From contig JAGXSK010000336.1 in the NCBI GenBank assembly GCA_018333845.1, positions 1 through 7,574 of the forward strand: a DNA stretch of 7,574 nt, given 5' to 3'. Shown piece by piece: positions 1 to 5,555 of the stretch. The notes beneath the pieces were generated by a model that was not told the origin of the DNA, searched no databases, and saw only the letters and a list, made by a program, of their open reading frames with translations. Positions within the stretch are counted from its first letter, which is position 1, and every line of letters begins with the position of its first letter. The position numbers and the translations under genes were made by a program. The DNA is from Clostridia bacterium. Lineage in GTDB: Bacteria > Bacillota > DSM-16504 > Desulfitibacterales > Desulfitibacteraceae.

Positions 1-273
1 ATTCCCATGATAAATGAAGCAGCGTATGCAGTTTATGAAGGGGTAGCTAGTGTTGAGGATGTGGATACGGTCATGACTTTAGGAGCAAATCATCCCATGG
101 GACCACTGGCCCTGGCTGACCTGATAGGCCTGGATACCTGCCTGGCAATTATGGAAGTATTACATGGACAATACGGAGACAACAAATATAGACCATGCCC
201 TCTTTTGAGAAAATATGTTAATGCGGGCTATTTGGGCAAAAAGACAGGCAGAGGGTTCTACAGCTATCAATAA
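1..273 (+). CDS. hbd: 3-hydroxybutyryl-CoA dehydrogenase, C-terminal part (5' end outside window)
   Basis: This is the last 90 codons of a reading frame already open at base 1. The translation begins IPMINEAAYAVYEG and contains GANHPMGPLALADLIGLD, then KYRPCPLLRKYV and GYLGKKTGRGFYSY at the end. These are the hallmarks of the C-terminal dimerisation domain of short-chain 3-hydroxyacyl-CoA dehydrogenase. The complete family protein is about 280 residues, so the NAD-binding Rossmann domain lies upstream of the window. The enzyme interconverts acetoacetyl-CoA and 3-hydroxybutyryl-CoA in the cytoplasm. The crotonase gene that follows on the same strand catalyses the next step, which fits a butyrate or beta-oxidation operon. 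The stop is TAA at 271-273. The family call is firm. The physiological direction (butyrate formation or acyl-CoA breakdown) cannot be told from this fragment. Confidence 0.93.
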   Translation: MPMINEAAYAVYEGVASVEDVDTVMTLGANHPMGPLALADLIGLDTCLAIMEVLHGQYGDNKYRPCPLLRKYVNAGYLGKKTGRGFYSYQ

Positions 274-288
274 AACTATAATCTGCCC

Positions 289-346
289 TGTCCCTGATGT
301 GGGGACATTGCCCAAAAAACCAGCCAGGAGAACCGTCCCCCTGGCT
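289..346. repeat. Hairpin-rich intergenic element, probably a dispersed repeat
   Basis: The gap between hbd and crt contains three complementary pairings. TGTCCC (289-294) can pair with GGGACA (302-307). GGGGAC (301-306) can pair with GTCCCC (335-340). AGCCAGG (322-328) can pair with CCTGGCT (340-346). The first two exclude each other. The segment is much more GC-rich than its surroundings and has no U-tract, so it is not an ordinary intrinsic terminator. The core AGAACCGTCCCC resembles short repeats I remember being scattered through many Clostridia genomes; that is recollection, not something shown here. It sits just upstream of the crt ribosome-binding site and could affect crt expression or mRNA stability. 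Confidence 0.45.
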
Positions 347-350
347 TGAA

Positions 351-356
351 AGGAGG
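351..356 (+). promoter_or_regulatory. Ribosome-binding site that fixes the crt start
   Basis: AGGAGG lies 6 nt before the ATG at 363. An in-frame ATG at 297 would add 22 residues (MWGHCPKNQPGE...) encoded by the hairpin element. It has no comparable site and does not look like a crotonase N-terminus. Confidence 0.85.
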
Positions 357-362
357 ATTTTA

Positions 363-1130
363 ATGTATCAAAATATAACTTATACAGTAGAAGATAATAT
401 TGGAAATCTAATTATAAATAGACCGAATTCTTTAAATAGTTTAAATAGAGATTCATTGAATGAAATTCTTTCAGTAGTTACTAACCTTTCCGAGGATGTA
501 AGGGTCCTTCTGATTGCAGGGGCAGGGGAAAAAGCTTTTGCAGCAGGCGCTGACATTAAAGAAATGTCCGATTTTTATCCTGAGGAAGCCATGGAATATG
601 TAAAATTGGGGCACAAGGTTTTTAACGCAATTGAGGAGCTGCCAATACCTGTAATAGCTGTAATCCAGGGTTACTGCCTGGGAGGGGGCCTGGAACTGGC
701 CATGGCCTGTGATATTAGAATTGCATCAGAAAGGGCACGTTTCGGTCAGCCAGAGGTTGGCTTGGGTATTATACCAGGCTTTGGGGGAACTCAAAGACTG
801 CCCAGACTTGTTGGCAAGGGGATAGCATTAGAGCTAATGATTACAGGTAGTATAATTGATGCAAAAAGGGCGTATGAAATAGGCCTGGTAAACCATGTGT
901 TTAGCCCAGACCTTTTGCTGGAAAAATCATATGAAATTGCCAATATTTTAAAAGCAAAAAGCTCCAGTGCAATTTCTTTTATAAAAGACTCTGTGAATCA
1001 AGGCTCCAATATGCCCATGAAGGAGGCCCTGGCCTACGAAACCGTGCTGTTTGGACTTTGTTTTACAAAGCAAGATTTTAGAGAAGGATTTAAGGCCTAT
1101 TTTGAAAAAAGGAAGCCCAATTTTAGGTAG
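363..1130 (+). CDS. crt: Enoyl-CoA hydratase / crotonase (short-chain)
   Basis: A 255-residue cytoplasmic enzyme of normal crotonase length. It hydrates crotonyl-CoA to 3-hydroxybutyryl-CoA, or the reverse. The crotonase fold is clear throughout: N-terminal NRPNSLNSLN, the CoA/oxyanion-hole segment FAAGADIKEM, GYCLGGGLELAMACDIRIAS, then FGQPEVGLGIIPGFGGTQRLPRLVG, and a C-terminal EGFKAYFEKRKPNF. The two catalytic glutamates of the hydratase subgroup are present: E111 in GGGLE and E131 in GQPE. Their 20-residue spacing is the same as in the rat enzyme. This argues for a true hydratase rather than an isomerase or decarboxylase relative. The start at 363 is set by the AGGAGG 6 nt upstream. The partial hbd gene just before it catalyses the adjoining step, so the two are probably co-transcribed. 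A role on another short acyl-CoA, for example a crotonobetainyl-CoA-like substrate, is possible but nothing in the sequence favours it. Confidence 0.93.
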   Translation: MYQNITYTVEDNIGNLIINRPNSLNSLNRDSLNEILSVVTNLSEDVRVLLIAGAGEKAFAAGADIKEMSDFYPEEAMEYVKLGHKVFNAIEELPIPVIAVIQGYCLGGGLELAMACDIRIASERARFGQPEVGLGIIPGFGGTQRLPRLVGKGIALELMITGSIIDAKRAYEIGLVNHVFSPDLLLEKSYEIANILKAKSSSAISFIKDSVNQGSNMPMKEALAYETVLFGLCFTKQDFREGFKAYFEKRKPNFR

Positions 1131-1146
1131 CTTGGGTTTGTGATTT

Positions 1147-1163
1147 TTATACAGATTGTATAA
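1147..1163. promoter_or_regulatory. 17-bp palindrome, possible operator of the activator gene
   Basis: TTATACA-GAT-TGTATAA is a perfect inverted repeat with 7-bp arms and a 3-bp spacer, about 70 bp upstream of the activator start. It overlaps a possible sigma-70 -10 box (TATAAT, 1159-1164), for which only a poor -35 (TTGTGA, 1138-1143, 15-bp spacer) is visible. The half-site TGTATAA recurs three times ahead of the methyltransferase gene (7021-7060). An operator for autoregulation is an inference; the region is AT-rich, which raises the chance of coincidental palindromes. Confidence 0.35.
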
Positions 1164-1220
1164 TTATTATATTATAAAACCTTGTAGGAGTTTTGGCAGC
1201 ATTGTAGAATAGTATGTATT

Positions 1221-1228
1221 GGGGTGAG
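1221..1228 (+). promoter_or_regulatory. Ribosome-binding site that fixes the activator start
   Basis: GGGGTGAG is 6 nt before the ATG at 1235. The upstream in-frame ATG at 1214 would place this site inside the coding region and has no site of its own. Confidence 0.75.
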
Positions 1229-1234
1229 AGCACC

Positions 1235-2710
1235 ATGGAGTTTCATCTGAATGAAGGTATAGAAAAACATGTATTTTTAAGCATATTAGATGCAATAGAT
1301 AGTGGCATAACCGTTATAGATTGTAATGGTGTTACCATCTTTTACAATAAGGCTGCCAGTAAAATTGAGGGTTTGGATCCTGAAGAGGTTATTGGAAAGC
1401 ATCTTTTGTCCATATACCCCAGTCTTAATGAAAACAACAGCTCGCTTTTAACTGTTTTAAAAACCAAATGGCCAGTTTTAGAGCAGCAGCAAACCCTGGT
1501 TACACGTACTGGAAAAAGGGCAACAGTTGTCTATTCCACCTATCCTCTTTTCAAAGACGGGGTATTAATAGGAGCATTTGATATTTCCAGGGATATAACA
1601 GAGATAAAAAACCTTTCTGAAAGGCTTGTTGACCTGCAGGCCAAGCTCATGGACAGTAAAAAGGGCTCGATGGCTTCTTCTTCAATGGCTTCTTCCCATA
1701 ATAGTGATTATGCAAGTATCTATACTCTGGATGATATTATTGGTGAAAATCCAAGTATTGTAAAATTAAAAAAGCTTGCTCAAAGGGTTGCCTATAGCCC
1801 ATCTCCCATACTAATATACGGAGAAACAGGTACTGGCAAGGAAGTCCTGGTACAGGCTATTCATAACGAGGGTGCAACCAGCAGCAAACCCTTTGTTGCA
1901 CAAAACTGCGCTGCATTGCCTGCTACCCTGTTAGAAAGCATTCTCATGGGTACTGTTAAAGGGAGCTTCACCGGGTCCGAAGACAGACCAGGTTTATTGG
2001 AAATTGCCCATGAGGGAACCCTCCTGCTTGACGAAATTAACTCCATGCCCCTGGATCTTCAAAGCAAAATTTTAAGAGTGCTTCAAGAAGGTTCCTTTAG
2101 AAGGATTGGTGATACAAAACTAAGATTTGCCAGGCCGCGGATAGTGGCCTGTACAAATGTAGACCCTGCTGAAGCTGTTAAAAACAAACAGCTGCGCATT
2201 GACCTTTATTACAGGTTAAATGTTATTTCCCTGTATATCCCGCCTTTAAGAGAAAGAAAGGAAGACATTCCCCTTCTTGTAAGGCATTTTATCAGCAAAT
2301 TAAATGATAAGTTTCAAGTAAATGTAAAGGATGTCGACGATAGGGTTATGTCAGCTTTTCATTGCTATGACTGGCCTGGAAATGTTAGAGAACTACAGCA
2401 TTGTTTGGAACATGCAGTAAATGTCATGTCAGGCTCAGTTATAAAATTGGATCATTTGCCTTTTTATTTTACAAGTTACTTTAATAAGAAGAATCTTGTT
2501 GAAACCACTGTGCCGCATATTTCTAATTTCAAATCCCTGCCGGAAGCATTAAATTCCATTGAAGGTGCTTTAATTTGGGATGCTTTAACTCAATGCAATT
2601 GGAATGTGACACAGGCTGCTTGCATGCTTAAGATTCCCAGGCAAACCCTTCAGTACAAGATGCGCAATCTAGAATTGAATAAGAATAAGAATAAGGGAGG
2701 CAGTTTATGA
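1235..2710 (+). CDS. Sigma-54-dependent transcriptional activator (PAS, AAA+, Fis-type HTH), RocR-like
   Basis: A 491-residue enhancer-binding protein that would use ATP to open sigma-54 promoters. Domains in order: a PAS sensor (about 11-120, ending in GAFDISRDITEIKNL), a short coiled, serine-rich linker (about 121-162), an AAA+ domain (about 163-400), and a Fis-type helix-turn-helix (about 447-481, NVTQAACMLKIPRQTLQYKM). The AAA+ domain has Walker A GETGTGKE at 196-203 and Walker B LLLDEIN at 263-269. The sigma-54-contacting loop reads GSFTGS at 243-248 instead of the canonical GAFTGA. The arginine-finger region is RIDLYYRLN. The stretch after the loop (DRPGLLEIAHEGTLLLDEINSMPLDLQSKILRVL) resembles RocR-type regulators of amino-acid catabolism. 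There is no response-regulator receiver domain, so the PAS domain probably senses a small ligand. The gene overlaps the exporter gene by ATGA, and a sigma-54 promoter lies ahead of kamA downstream. Its targets are inferred to be in this locus. A 15-bp tandem repeat at 1670-1699 encodes SMASS twice in the linker. Confidence 0.93.
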   Translation: MEFHLNEGIEKHVFLSILDAIDSGITVIDCNGVTIFYNKAASKIEGLDPEEVIGKHLLSIYPSLNENNSSLLTVLKTKWPVLEQQQTLVTRTGKRATVVYSTYPLFKDGVLIGAFDISRDITEIKNLSERLVDLQAKLMDSKKGSMASSSMASSHNSDYASIYTLDDIIGENPSIVKLKKLAQRVAYSPSPILIYGETGTGKEVLVQAIHNEGATSSKPFVAQNCAALPATLLESILMGTVKGSFTGSEDRPGLLEIAHEGTLLLDEINSMPLDLQSKILRVLQEGSFRRIGDTKLRFARPRIVACTNVDPAEAVKNKQLRIDLYYRLNVISLYIPPLRERKEDIPLLVRHFISKLNDKFQVNVKDVDDRVMSAFHCYDWPGNVRELQHCLEHAVNVMSGSVIKLDHLPFYFTSYFNKKNLVETTVPHISNFKSLPEALNSIEGALIWDALTQCNWNVTQAACMLKIPRQTLQYKMRNLELNKNKNKGGSL

Positions 2711-3642
2711 GCCTCTTGATTATGTCTTTATTGATTGGTATTCTTATAGGGTTGAGAAAGATACTTTCCCAGGGATTATTCAGGATTATTGGCAAGCTGA
2801 CCTTTGCCAGCATACTTTTTATTATAGCTGCTTTAGGTGCAAAAATTACTCTAGATGAAGCTGTACTTAACAGTATTGGAGTTCTTAGTATAAAAGCACT
2901 TGTTCTCATGTTTTCAGCAGTTGCCGGCAGTGTAATTGTTGTCTGGTTAATGGAAAAACGGTTAAATCTGTTAGAATGTGACCCAGTAAATGATCAAGAA
3001 GACCCTTTGGTAACTAATGATAGCTCCCCAGTTCAAGCAAGTAATTATTCCTTTGTTAAAAGAGTGCTGATAACACTGCTAATTGGAGGCATTTTAGGCA
3101 AACTGGTACCCATTGAATTGAAAACATTGGATTTGATAATTACCGTATCTTTATATATTTTATGTTTTGGGGTTGGAACGGAAATAGGAAATGACGAGAA
3201 GCTGTTAAAAAGCCTCAGAGGCTTAAGCTGGAAATGTATTCTTGTGCCCTTTGGAGTTTTATTAGGAAGCTCATTAGGTGGTTTTCTAGCCAGCCTGTTT
3301 ATATCAGTGGATGCTAAAAGTGCCATTGCCATTGGGGCTGCCTGTGGATTTTATAGTGTTGCAGGGGGAGTTCTGGCAAGTCTGGTGGGTTCTGATGTTG
3401 GTACAATTGCCTTTTTAACCAATTTTTTTAGAGAAATTGGTTCCTTTTTAATAATCCCTATTTTAGCCACGAAAGTGAGCCCAATATCAGCCAGCACACC
3501 TGGAGGGGCAACTGCCATGGATACTACCCTGCCATTAATATTTAAGTCTCTAGGGACAAGGGTAGCCCTTATTGCCATGATAAGTGGTGTAGTTTTAACG
3601 ATTATTGTTCCAATTTTGCTGCCAATAATCTTATCTTTTTAG
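2707..3642 (+). CDS. lysO: LysO-family (DUF340) lysine exporter-like membrane protein
   Basis: A 311-residue integral membrane protein, close to the roughly 300 residues of E. coli LysO (YbjE), with about eight hydrophobic segments. A polar loop at about 84-117 separates an N-terminal from a C-terminal half. The second half matches the LysO family: CFGVGTEIGND (153-163), GFYSVAGGVLASLVG (214-228), FLTNFFREIGSFLIIP (236-251) and GGATAMDTTLPLI (266-278). E. coli LysO needs two intramembrane aspartates, D46 and D261; the corresponding residues here appear to be D50 (in KITLDEA) and D272 (in AMDTTLP). The start ATG overlaps the activator's stop (ATGA), with GGGAGG 6 nt upstream, so the two genes are probably translationally coupled. 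LysO exports L-lysine and toxic analogues in E. coli. Here, near a lysine aminomutase gene, the substrate could be lysine, beta-lysine or a related cation; specificity is inferred. Confidence 0.85.
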   Translation: MSLLIMSLLIGILIGLRKILSQGLFRIIGKLTFASILFIIAALGAKITLDEAVLNSIGVLSIKALVLMFSAVAGSVIVVWLMEKRLNLLECDPVNDQEDPLVTNDSSPVQASNYSFVKRVLITLLIGGILGKLVPIELKTLDLIITVSLYILCFGVGTEIGNDEKLLKSLRGLSWKCILVPFGVLLGSSLGGFLASLFISVDAKSAIAIGAACGFYSVAGGVLASLVGSDVGTIAFLTNFFREIGSFLIIPILATKVSPISASTPGGATAMDTTLPLIFKSLGTRVALIAMISGVVLTIIVPILLPIILSF

Positions 3643-3698
3643 ATGCACATATGGATGACTTACAATAAGAATTGGCAATTAAATGCAATAGCATGTGC

Positions 3699-3776
3699 GG
3701 GAGGTGACATATTAAGACAACAATGCCAAATAATGAGAATTATCAGAAAAAAGGCAATGCTCAGTGTAAAAATTAA
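3699..3776 (+). other. Orphan Shine-Dalgarno and possible 17-codon leader ORF
   Basis: The 151-bp gap between lysO and the antiporter gene holds a strong ribosome-binding-like sequence, GGGAGGTGA (3699-3707), not used by either gene. The nearest ATG (3723) is too far for ideal spacing. It opens a hydrophilic frame, MPNNENYQKKGNAQCKN, ending at TAA 3774-3776. In the same frame an ATT at 3711 has good spacing but would be a rare start. GTG at 3704 gives only three codons. It may be a leader peptide, a decayed gene start or chance. No terminator is visible in the gap, so lysO and the antiporter gene are probably co-transcribed. Confidence 0.2.
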
Positions 3777-3780
3777 AAAT

Positions 3781-3786
3781 GGGAGG
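3781..3786 (+). promoter_or_regulatory. Ribosome-binding site implying a GTG start for the antiporter gene
   Basis: GGGAGG is 7 nt before the GTG at 3794. The in-frame ATG at 3788 is only 1 nt away, too close, and the ATG at 3779 lies before the site. Confidence 0.75.
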
Positions 3787-3793
3787 TATGTTT

Positions 3794-5368
3794 GTGGAAC
3801 ATTATGGTTGGATTTCATTGCTGCCACCAGTGGTAGCTATAGTTTTAGCGATTGTAACCAGAGAAGTTTTACTGTCCTTGACCATAGGTATTATGGTAGG
3901 ATCCTTTATTATTTATGATGGCAACCTTATGGCAAGCTTTACTGGTACTTTTGACTTTGTTTTTGAAAGTGCTGGAGATCCTGAATGGAATATGCGTACT
4001 ATTATGTATACATTGTTATTAGGCAGCGTACTTGGTATGCTGACAAAGGCAGGGGGAGCAAGGGCCTTTGCTGACTGGTCAGCACGAAAAATAAAGTCAA
4101 GAAAAGGTGCCCAGGGAGTAGCTTTTGGAACAGGCCTTGTGTTATTCTTTGATGATTACTTTAATGCCTTAACGGTAGGTTCTGTTATGAGACCTGTTAC
4201 TGATAAATTTAGAATTTCCAGGGAGAAACTTGCCTATATTACCGACTCCACTGCGGCACCCGTAGTTATTTTAATGCCTATTTCTACCTGGGTTGCATAT
4301 ATAGTAGGGATGATGGGAGACCAGTTTAACCAGCTTGGAATTGAAGGAAACCCGTTTATGGAGTTTATATACACGATTCCCTATAACTTTTATGCATGGC
4401 TGACCATAATCATGGTGGCAGTAATAATTTTTACCAATCTAGAATATGGTCCAATGGCTAAAGCCGAGAAAAGAACACTTACAAAGGGGATATTGTATGA
4501 AGAAGGCAGCGTAGCTCCTCCTGGTGATGATCTTAGAAGGGTTGATCCGTCAAACAAGGGAAAAGTAGCAGATATGTTCGTGCCTATTTTTCTTCTGGTC
4601 TTTTCTTGTGTTGTCTTCATGATTTATACAGGTGGGTTTTTTGATGGAGGAATTAGTCTAGTAGAGGCAATACAAAATACAGATTCGGTAACGGCCATGG
4701 TTTATGGAACCTTTTTGACTGTTGTATTGTCAGCAATATGGTTTAAGGCAAGAAGTGTCATAGGTATTTTGGAAAGTGTTGAAGCGATTATTACAGGAAT
4801 GAAGGCCATGCTTCCAGGTATATTGATTCTTGTATTGGCGTGGAGCATTGGGGCCGTATCCAAGGAACTTGGTACTGGTATATTCCTCGCAGAAATTGTA
4901 ACAGAAGCTTTGCCAGGATGGACCCTGCCAATGGTAATTTTCTTTACAGCCTGCTTCATGGCTTTTGCAACAGGTACTTCCTGGGGGACCTTTGCCGTTA
5001 TGATACCCATTGCTATACCTCTGGCAGTTTTTTCTGATACTTCCATAGCTATTTGTATGGCGGCTTTATTAAGTGGTGCTGTATGGGGTGATCACAGTTC
5101 ACCATTGTCTGATACCACAATTCTATCATCCACTGGTGCAGGATGCCCAGTTGTAGACCACGTAAATACACAAATTCCTTATTCAGCTACAGGTGCTCTT
5201 GCAGCATTAGTTGGTTTTATTGTAGCAGGCATAACCCAAAGTGTGATTATTCCCCTAATTGTTTCAGTTGCTGTTTTAATAGGCTTGATTTTTATTTTCC
5301 ACAAGTTTAATAAAGATGAAATTGATAAGCTCGACCAGCATATAGAAAAGGTAGATGCTAAAATGTAA
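3794..5368 (+). CDS. NhaC-family Na+/H+ antiporter-like transporter
   Basis: A polytopic membrane protein of 524 residues from the GTG at 3794, which gives the family-like N-terminus MEHYGWISLLPPVVAIVLAIVTREVLLSL. About a dozen hydrophobic segments are present. Family signatures include FFDDYFNALTVGSVMRPV (DD at 120-121), YITDSTAAPVVILMPISTW, GTSWGTFAVMIP (394-405) and GAVWGDHSSPLSDTT (428-442). The charged residues in these membrane-embedded motifs are typical of the group. Members exchange Na+ for H+, and some exchange organic acids or take up amino acids. Its position between a LysO-type gene and a lysine aminomutase gene makes an amino-acid-linked or Na+-linked role attractive, but substrate cannot be assigned from sequence. 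A short charged tail (KFNKDEIDKLDQHIEKVDAKM) ends the protein, and an intrinsic terminator follows 13 bases after the stop. Confidence 0.87.
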   Translation: MEHYGWISLLPPVVAIVLAIVTREVLLSLTIGIMVGSFIIYDGNLMASFTGTFDFVFESAGDPEWNMRTIMYTLLLGSVLGMLTKAGGARAFADWSARKIKSRKGAQGVAFGTGLVLFFDDYFNALTVGSVMRPVTDKFRISREKLAYITDSTAAPVVILMPISTWVAYIVGMMGDQFNQLGIEGNPFMEFIYTIPYNFYAWLTIIMVAVIIFTNLEYGPMAKAEKRTLTKGILYEEGSVAPPGDDLRRVDPSNKGKVADMFVPIFLLVFSCVVFMIYTGGFFDGGISLVEAIQNTDSVTAMVYGTFLTVVLSAIWFKARSVIGILESVEAIITGMKAMLPGILILVLAWSIGAVSKELGTGIFLAEIVTEALPGWTLPMVIFFTACFMAFATGTSWGTFAVMIPIAIPLAVFSDTSIAICMAALLSGAVWGDHSSPLSDTTILSSTGAGCPVVDHVNTQIPYSATGALAALVGFIVAGITQSVIIPLIVSVAVLIGLIFIFHKFNKDEIDKLDQHIEKVDAKM

Positions 5369-5380
5369 AACCATCCTTTT

Positions 5381-5417
5381 AAAAACCCATGCAGCCAAAC
5401 AAGCTGCATGGGTTTTT
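5381..5417 (+). terminator. Strong rho-independent terminator after the antiporter gene
   Basis: A perfect 15-bp stem, AAAAACCCATGCAGC (5381-5395) with GCTGCATGGGTTTTT (5403-5417), closes a 7-nt loop (CAAACAA). The 3' arm ends in a run of five T, with further T-rich sequence after CCC. It begins 13 nt after the antiporter stop codon and should end the activator-lysO-antiporter transcript. This means kamA needs its own promoter. The A-tract/T-tract symmetry means it could also act on the opposite strand. Confidence 0.92.
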
Positions 5418-5466
5418 CCCTTATTATTGCTTTTTTATTTTCATATTAGCGTGGCCATAGCAGAAA

Positions 5467-5483
5467 CTGGTATAAAATTTGCA
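5467..5483 (+). promoter_or_regulatory. Sigma-54 (-24/-12) promoter of kamA
   Basis: CTGGTATAAAATTTGCA has GG at 5469-5470 and GC at 5481-5482 with the required 10 bases between them. The -12 element TTGCA is exact, and the -24 element CTGGTA departs from CTGGCA at one base. The predicted start of transcription is near 5494, leaving a leader of about 62 nt before the kamA ATG. It lies between the upstream terminator and kamA, and a sigma-54 activator gene is three genes upstream. GCCATAG occurs on both sides (5454-5460 and 5495-5501), of unknown meaning. No clear activator-binding palindrome is seen close by. Confidence 0.75.
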
Positions 5484-5542
5484 TTTGATTAATAGCCATA
5501 GAGTTATAGGCAGTTCATTTATTAATATACGTTAATCAATAT

Positions 5543-5548
5543 GGGAGG
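5543..5548 (+). promoter_or_regulatory. Ribosome-binding site that fixes the kamA start
   Basis: GGGAGG is 7 nt before the ATG at 5556. An in-frame ATG at 5541 overlaps this site and would add only MGGRQ, so it is rejected. Confidence 0.85.
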
Positions 5549-5555
5549 AAGACAA

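Noticed and set aside
297..362. 22-residue N-terminal extension of crotonase
   Set aside because: It is encoded by the hairpin element, lacks a ribosome-binding site and is not crotonase-like; the strong AGGAGG supports the ATG at 363.
1193..1209. TTGGCAGC... upstream of the activator gene as a sigma-54 promoter
   Set aside because: The -24 part is good, but at the correct spacing the -12 position reads GA rather than GC.
1670..1699. 15-bp tandem repeat (SMASS twice) in the activator linker
   Set aside because: It is real, but a two-copy repeat in a flexible linker is common and carries little information on its own.
2628..2909. Minus-strand frame of 93 codons across the activator-lysO junction
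   Set aside because: It is antisense to two well-supported genes and has no family features; the other minus-strand frames within the activator, lysO, antiporter and kamA genes are rejected for the same reason.
3672..3687. TTGGCAATTAAATGCA, a sigma-54-like sequence in the lysO-antiporter gap
   Set aside because: GG and GC are separated by 9 bases instead of 10. Spacing is critical for this promoter class, so it is not called, though the -24 element is good.
3643..3918. A 91-codon + strand frame beginning right after the lysO stop
   Set aside because: It overlaps the antiporter gene by over 120 bases in another frame, has no ribosome-binding site at its ATG, and shows no recognisable protein features.
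4840..5037. 65-codon + strand frame inside the antiporter gene
   Set aside because: It lies wholly within conserved antiporter coding sequence and has no ribosome-binding site or recognisable features.
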